Positions 59,700 through 64,000 of a DNA stretch of 64,000 nucleotides are shown in pieces (the first letter of the stretch is position 1; every line of letters starts with the position of its first letter). The stretch covers positions 149,123,680 through 149,187,679 of the forward strand of contig OZ020590.1 in the NCBI GenBank assembly GCA_963971535.1. The letters are read 5' to 3'. This stretch comes from Notolepis coatsorum. Lineage: Eukaryota; Chordata; Actinopteri; Aulopiformes; Paralepididae. The translations under genes were made by a program, and so were the position numbers. The notes under the pieces are model-generated. The model did not search any database. It was not told the origin of the DNA and worked only from the letters and a program-made list of their open reading frames with translations.

Positions 59700-60284
59700 G
59701 TAGACGTCTATGTCATGACGTTGAAACAACGTCTAAGCTTAGACGTTAAAAACACGTCTGGAATAGACGTCTACCAAACTTTCACTTTTCACCCCATTCT
59801 AGACTGATTTTAGACGTCTATGTCATGACGTTGAAACAACGTCTAAACATAGACGTTCAAAACACGTCTAAGCTCAGACGTTAAAAACACGTCTGGAATA
59901 GACGTCTACCAAACTTTCACTTTTCACCCAATTCTAGACTGATTTTAGACGTCTATGTCATGACGTTGAAACAACATCTAAACATAGACGTTGAAAACAC
60001 GTCTAAGCTTAGACGTTGAAAACACATCTGGAATAGACGTCTACCAAACTTTCACTTTTCACCCCATTCTAGACTGATTTTAGACGTCTATGTCATGACG
60101 TTGAAACAACGTCTAAACATAGACGTTCAAAACACGTCTAAGCTTAGACGTTGAAAACACGTCTGGAATAGACGTCTACCAAACTTTCACTTTTCACCCC
60201 ATTCTAGACCGAATTTAGCCTAGACGTCTATGGGCCATTTAGACTTCTTTTAAACGTCTATTCAACGTAAAATTGCTCAGAGGG
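59700..60284. repeat. Second AGACGTCT minisatellite, ~135-bp unit
   Basis: Same sequence family as 39,330-39,808 but with an extra ~25 bp containing ACGTCTAAACATAGACGT. ACCAAACTTT starts near 59,773, 59,908, 60,042 and 60,178. It ends with TTTAAACGTCTATTCAACGT and GCTCAGAGGGA, the terminal motif also seen at 42,165. Confidence 0.92.
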
Positions 60285-61531
60285 AAGCATTGCAATTAGA
60301 ATACAGAGCAAATAAAAGTCATTTTGTTTAATACAATCTTGGCTGTCTTTTTCTCTCAACGCTTCAATAGGTAGATCTTGCCTTCACCAAAAAAATAAAA
60401 GTGATCTTGGGCTTAAAAAGGTTGGTGACCACTGGTTTAGATACATTAAGTATAATAATGACAGAGTTAAAATTGTATCTACATAGGAACCAGTGCCCTC
60501 TCAGGTATTTTAGTATTATTGCACAATCGATGCAGGCATGACCATAAGGGTTAGAGTTTTATTAAACGGGTTTGTTATATAACTTATGTACCAGTGCATA
60601 AGAGTGATTTATATTAACGTTTTGTACCTGTAATTAAATTTGATTAAAAGTGATGTGGTGATAGATAAAGGTGATAGATACATTAAGAGCTAAAATTGTA
60701 TAGTAGTGTTTCTCAGGAACTTGGCATGTCTTTTTTTTTATCATGCATATTGTTGTGAAGGATCAGATTAAACCGAATATATATATTTATTTATATATAT
60801 ATATTTAAATGGTGTTTGTATATCGTTTGATATCCCCTGTATATTCCTTGTACAATATGCACTGAATATCCCTTTAGTCTACTAAACAGCCCATAATAGT
60901 TTCATTCTACCATTGGACGAGAACCTGGCGCCAGGTTGCCATACCCCTAGGTTCAAGTTCAATCGTGCCGCCCAACATGTCGTGGCAAGCCCCGGTTCCG
61001 CGTAGGAATACGTCTGGCGAAATACGAATGGTACTATTTGTTCATAGCGCATATATATATGGCGCAAGTAAAGTAGAACTTTCTTTTAGTCCAGTTCTTT
61101 ACCCTCCAACAGAGTGACAGACGCGAAGCCTCACCCACGACGCACGTGTGGTGTAGTAAGGCCTACTTGGCCTCAGAATAGGCATTGAGATATCGTGTGG
61201 ATTAATAGTTGAATAGTCATAGTTTGGCACTATACCGTCGAGTTGGACGTATTCTATTAAGCTAATAATAGTCTATTTATGTATGGTGCATCGTTCGGTT
61301 AGAGTTCTAAAGTTATCAGTACCCCCATCGTTCCTGACGTTATCTGGACGCTTAACCAGGCTGGGCAGACCCCTAGTGGTGCTTGCATCCGAGGAGCTCC
61401 GGGCCAGGGCGACTGGACCTGTATATTGGATTACTCTACCCGGACGACGGCGAGCCTTCCACGGCTTGGATTATGCTTTGGGTGCTTTGATTATTCCATG
61501 GATAACGGCCAACACTGCGGAGTGTTGGAAC
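60285..61531. other. No gene recognised
   Basis: Possible LTR or low-copy sequence. The ORF at 61,283-61,534 is interrupted by the hAT at 61,532, and reading on after 62,818 gives no family I know. Confidence 0.3.
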
Positions 61532-62285
61532 TAGTGTTGTCAAAAATATCGAAGTATCGATACATATCGATACTGAATATTTAAAAAGGCTTCGATACTC
61601 ATTTCCCGAAGTACCGATACTTTCTGCAGTATCGGTACCACTGCTGGCGAGTGTTCTACCGCAAGTTGTTGACGCGCTGTTCAGAGCGCTCAGCGTGCTT
61701 GCCCCCCGGCTCCTCCGAGTCCAGCCCTCGCCCTCACAGAGTCACAGAGAGCAGTCTTCTTCAGTTAGTAAACAAACATTTTAGCTGAAGATGGTAAATG
61801 CAGAGCCTCCGCAACTTGTGCTTGTGGATAAAGAAAGCAGAAGAGGTGTTTTGAAGGTACTTCGGGTTTCAAGTAAACAACGAAGGACAAGCTACAAATG
61901 CCCCAATGCTATTTGCAAGCGGTGTTAATCTCCATAAAGAAATGAAAGAGGTTCGTGACAGCTGCTCTTTCAACGTCACTGTGACTGAAGCATTAAACCA
62001 TTAACTCTAGTTTAATACATGATACGTTGTCTACTGATGGCGCATAATATCAACAGCTGCTTCGTTGTAACGTTACAGCTACCAGCTAAAGTTAGCCCCC
62101 TTAGCTTAGCTTGCCACCGTTATAAATACTGCATGCAAACGGAGTAACGTTAACGTGTAAACGTTATGTCGAGGTCATACAATACTACAGTCGACATAAG
62201 GTTAACGTTACCCCGTTTCCACCAAGTGTTTAAATAGCAGCAATCTTGTTGAAAATGTAACATTACTAAAATTCTCCGAGCATAG

Positions 62286-62327
<42 letters not shown>

Positions 62328-62810
62328 TCTCTCTCCCTCTCTCTCCCTCTCCCTCTCCCTCTCCCTCTCCCCCTCTCCCCCTCTCCCTCTCCCTCTCTCT
62401 ATCTACCGATACCTCTCTCTCTCGCTTGCTCTCGTTATCTTTAAATAAAAACTGTTACTAACTGTTCAGTTTGTGAGGTACATGCAACACAGATTACAGT
62501 TTAAATCTGTCTGCTTGAGAAAATACCATGTTCTGCATTTGCAATAAAAATGATTGAAGTGAGATGAACAGTTATTTTTAAATGTGTGATCTAAAGATAA
62601 ACAAAGGGTTTTAAAATTGTTATATTTATCTTCTCTTAGTACCAGACTCGAAGCTGAGGAGAATCAACCAGCAACAAAAGCTAAATGTTAAAAAAAAATA
62701 TATATATATATAATCTTTTTTTTTTTTTTGGGTATCGAAATGGTATCGAAGTATCGATACTTTTCAAGGTATCGTATCGAAGTCGAAATTCCAGTATCGT
62801 GACAACACTA
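61532..62810. mobile_element. hAT element, TIR TAGTGTTGTCA
   Basis: The ends TAGTGTTGTCAAAAATATCG and CGTGACAACACTA are inverses over the outer bases. The duplication GTTGGAAC lies at 61,524-61,531 and 62,811-62,818. TATCGA-rich subterminal regions. No transposase. Contains a (CT)n tract. Confidence 0.93.
62287..62400. repeat. (CT)n / (CCCT)n microsatellite
   Basis: Polypyrimidine tract inside the hAT. Confidence 0.95.
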
Positions 62811-62818
62811 GTTGGAAC

Positions 62819-64000
62819 TACCCCCCGGAGAGGACTCCAGGTGAGACGGCGCTCTACACCAGTGAGGTCGCCTCACGTCTCTCCGTTGTGGACCGGCAGC
62901 TACCGTCCACCAGAGGGTCCAGCTGTATTCGTCTGCGGACCGAGGTTCTGTGGGCACCGTGTTCAAGACTTTGAATTCTCCCAAGAAATCGTCGGCCAGA
63001 TGGGATACTGCCAGCGGCTTCTCTAACCCCCCCCCTCCTACTGTCTTACAACCAGCGGGACCCCCCCCCCCCCCTTAGTGTATCCAGCTATAATCATTTA
63101 AGTACCATCGCTATAGTTTCCTAAAGAAACAGGTTGTATACTTACTCCCTGCGTAACCAGAGATTGGACATTCAATGTTGATTTACCTACGAATACTCAT
63201 TTGCCATACAAGTGCATATTTCAAATCATAAGTGTAAACAAGTGAACGTTGTATATACCTTTTGCTATATTAAATATTCGATTTGTACATTTGTGTGGAC
63301 TTCGTTTCATCAGGTGGGAAAGTGTTCATCATACTTATATCATGTACTGGATGGCCAGAAGTTAAAGTACAAGAGGTAGTGGTATTAAATACCATATCTA
63401 ACAATACAGTCAGGGAATTGTACCCCTCAGTTACACATATCTTGTGTCTTACCTATTTAAAAAAAATGTCTATGCCTATTTTATTATTGTATTTTGCACA
63501 ATCAATGACCACTCTAGGTATTACTGTATTACTGTGTTCATAATTGCTAATTGAAGCACCATATAATAAATGTTCTTTATTATTTGTCACAACAAAATAC
63601 AGAATACTTGATGAAATGCTCGTTTCTGTGAGCCCAGTGTGTTGTTTACATGGAGAAATGGCGCCACCGCCAGGAAAAATGCGGTATTGCATTTGCACAC
63701 CTGGTATTATTTAAAAAATATACGTCACTGACCACACCCCCAAATCTGTCCCCCGGCGAGACAATGAGAGTGGAGTCAGTCGGGCGAGAACAGGTACCGT
63801 TGACTTGACTACCATATGTATCTGTCGTCATTGGCGGCAAAAGGCCTGGTGTTCCTGTGGATTTATGCCCTCAAAGAGAAACGCAACGTTGAAACGTGGA
63901 ATGCAATCTGGGAGTGTGCCAGACAGTGACCAGTGCGCTTCGGTGGGCATTGAAATGCAGCGACCGCAGGTGAGGAGAAAAGCACAGCCGCCTCACCACC
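62819..64000. other. No gene recognised
   Basis: C-tracts near 63,027-63,035 and 63,061-63,074. Short ORFs only. The last 350 bp are more GC-rich and could be the edge of a gene outside the window; nothing identifiable is seen. Confidence 0.3.

Noticed and set aside
61283-63026. Possible gene split by the hAT at 61,532
   Set aside because: Joining the two sides gives no recognisable domain, splice signal or start context.

Overview
The window is vertebrate, almost certainly teleost, repeat-rich DNA. The reasons are fish-type LINE ends (L2-like and a second jockey-type family), many hAT elements with 8-bp target duplications, frequent short motifs such as GCTAACGTTAGC, and expanded fish gene families (SAMD3-like, DUF4806, CCHC ORF1). 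There is no bacterial gene organisation and no operon. I could not identify a conserved single-copy host gene. All calls come from reading the sequence; no database search was run.

Layout. 1-13,590 is one minisatellite array: about 82 copies of a ~130-bp GC-rich unit in 17 blocks, separated by an AT-rich spacer, with higher-order duplications. 13,590-15,366 holds the 3' ends of two LINEs. 15,367-23,145, on the minus strand, is a decayed two-gene module: a SAMD3-like gene in about eight exons, followed 22 bp later by a C2H2 zinc-finger transposon-like gene. Its introns contain a piggyBac MITE and two hAT elements. 23,146-28,260 is mostly repeats. 28,270-30,224 looks like an ORF1-bearing non-LTR element sitting inside a U2 snRNA sequence: U2 bases 1-27 lie upstream and bases 38-58 downstream. 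30,463-43,060 is a nest of hAT elements up to four deep, including a broken TTF/ZMYM-type hAT transposase and several minisatellites.

44,234-54,649 is the most gene-like stretch. A broken Tnp2/Transposase_21-like (EnSpm/CACTA) gene is followed, on the same strand, by a DUF4806 gene whose 17 exons join into a frame-perfect 391-codon reading frame once two hAT insertions are disregarded. Part of that gene has grown by duplicating phase 1-1 mini-exons. 54,687-55,136 is a 450-bp near-perfect palindrome. 55,230-64,000 again consists of hAT elements, LINE tails facing both ways, minisatellites and unassigned sequence.

How the parts work together: most coding remnants belong to mobile elements. Target duplications give an order of insertion events, with newer hATs inside older hATs, LINEs, minisatellite units and the transposase gene. 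The DUF4806 gene is the best candidate for a gene still able to make protein.
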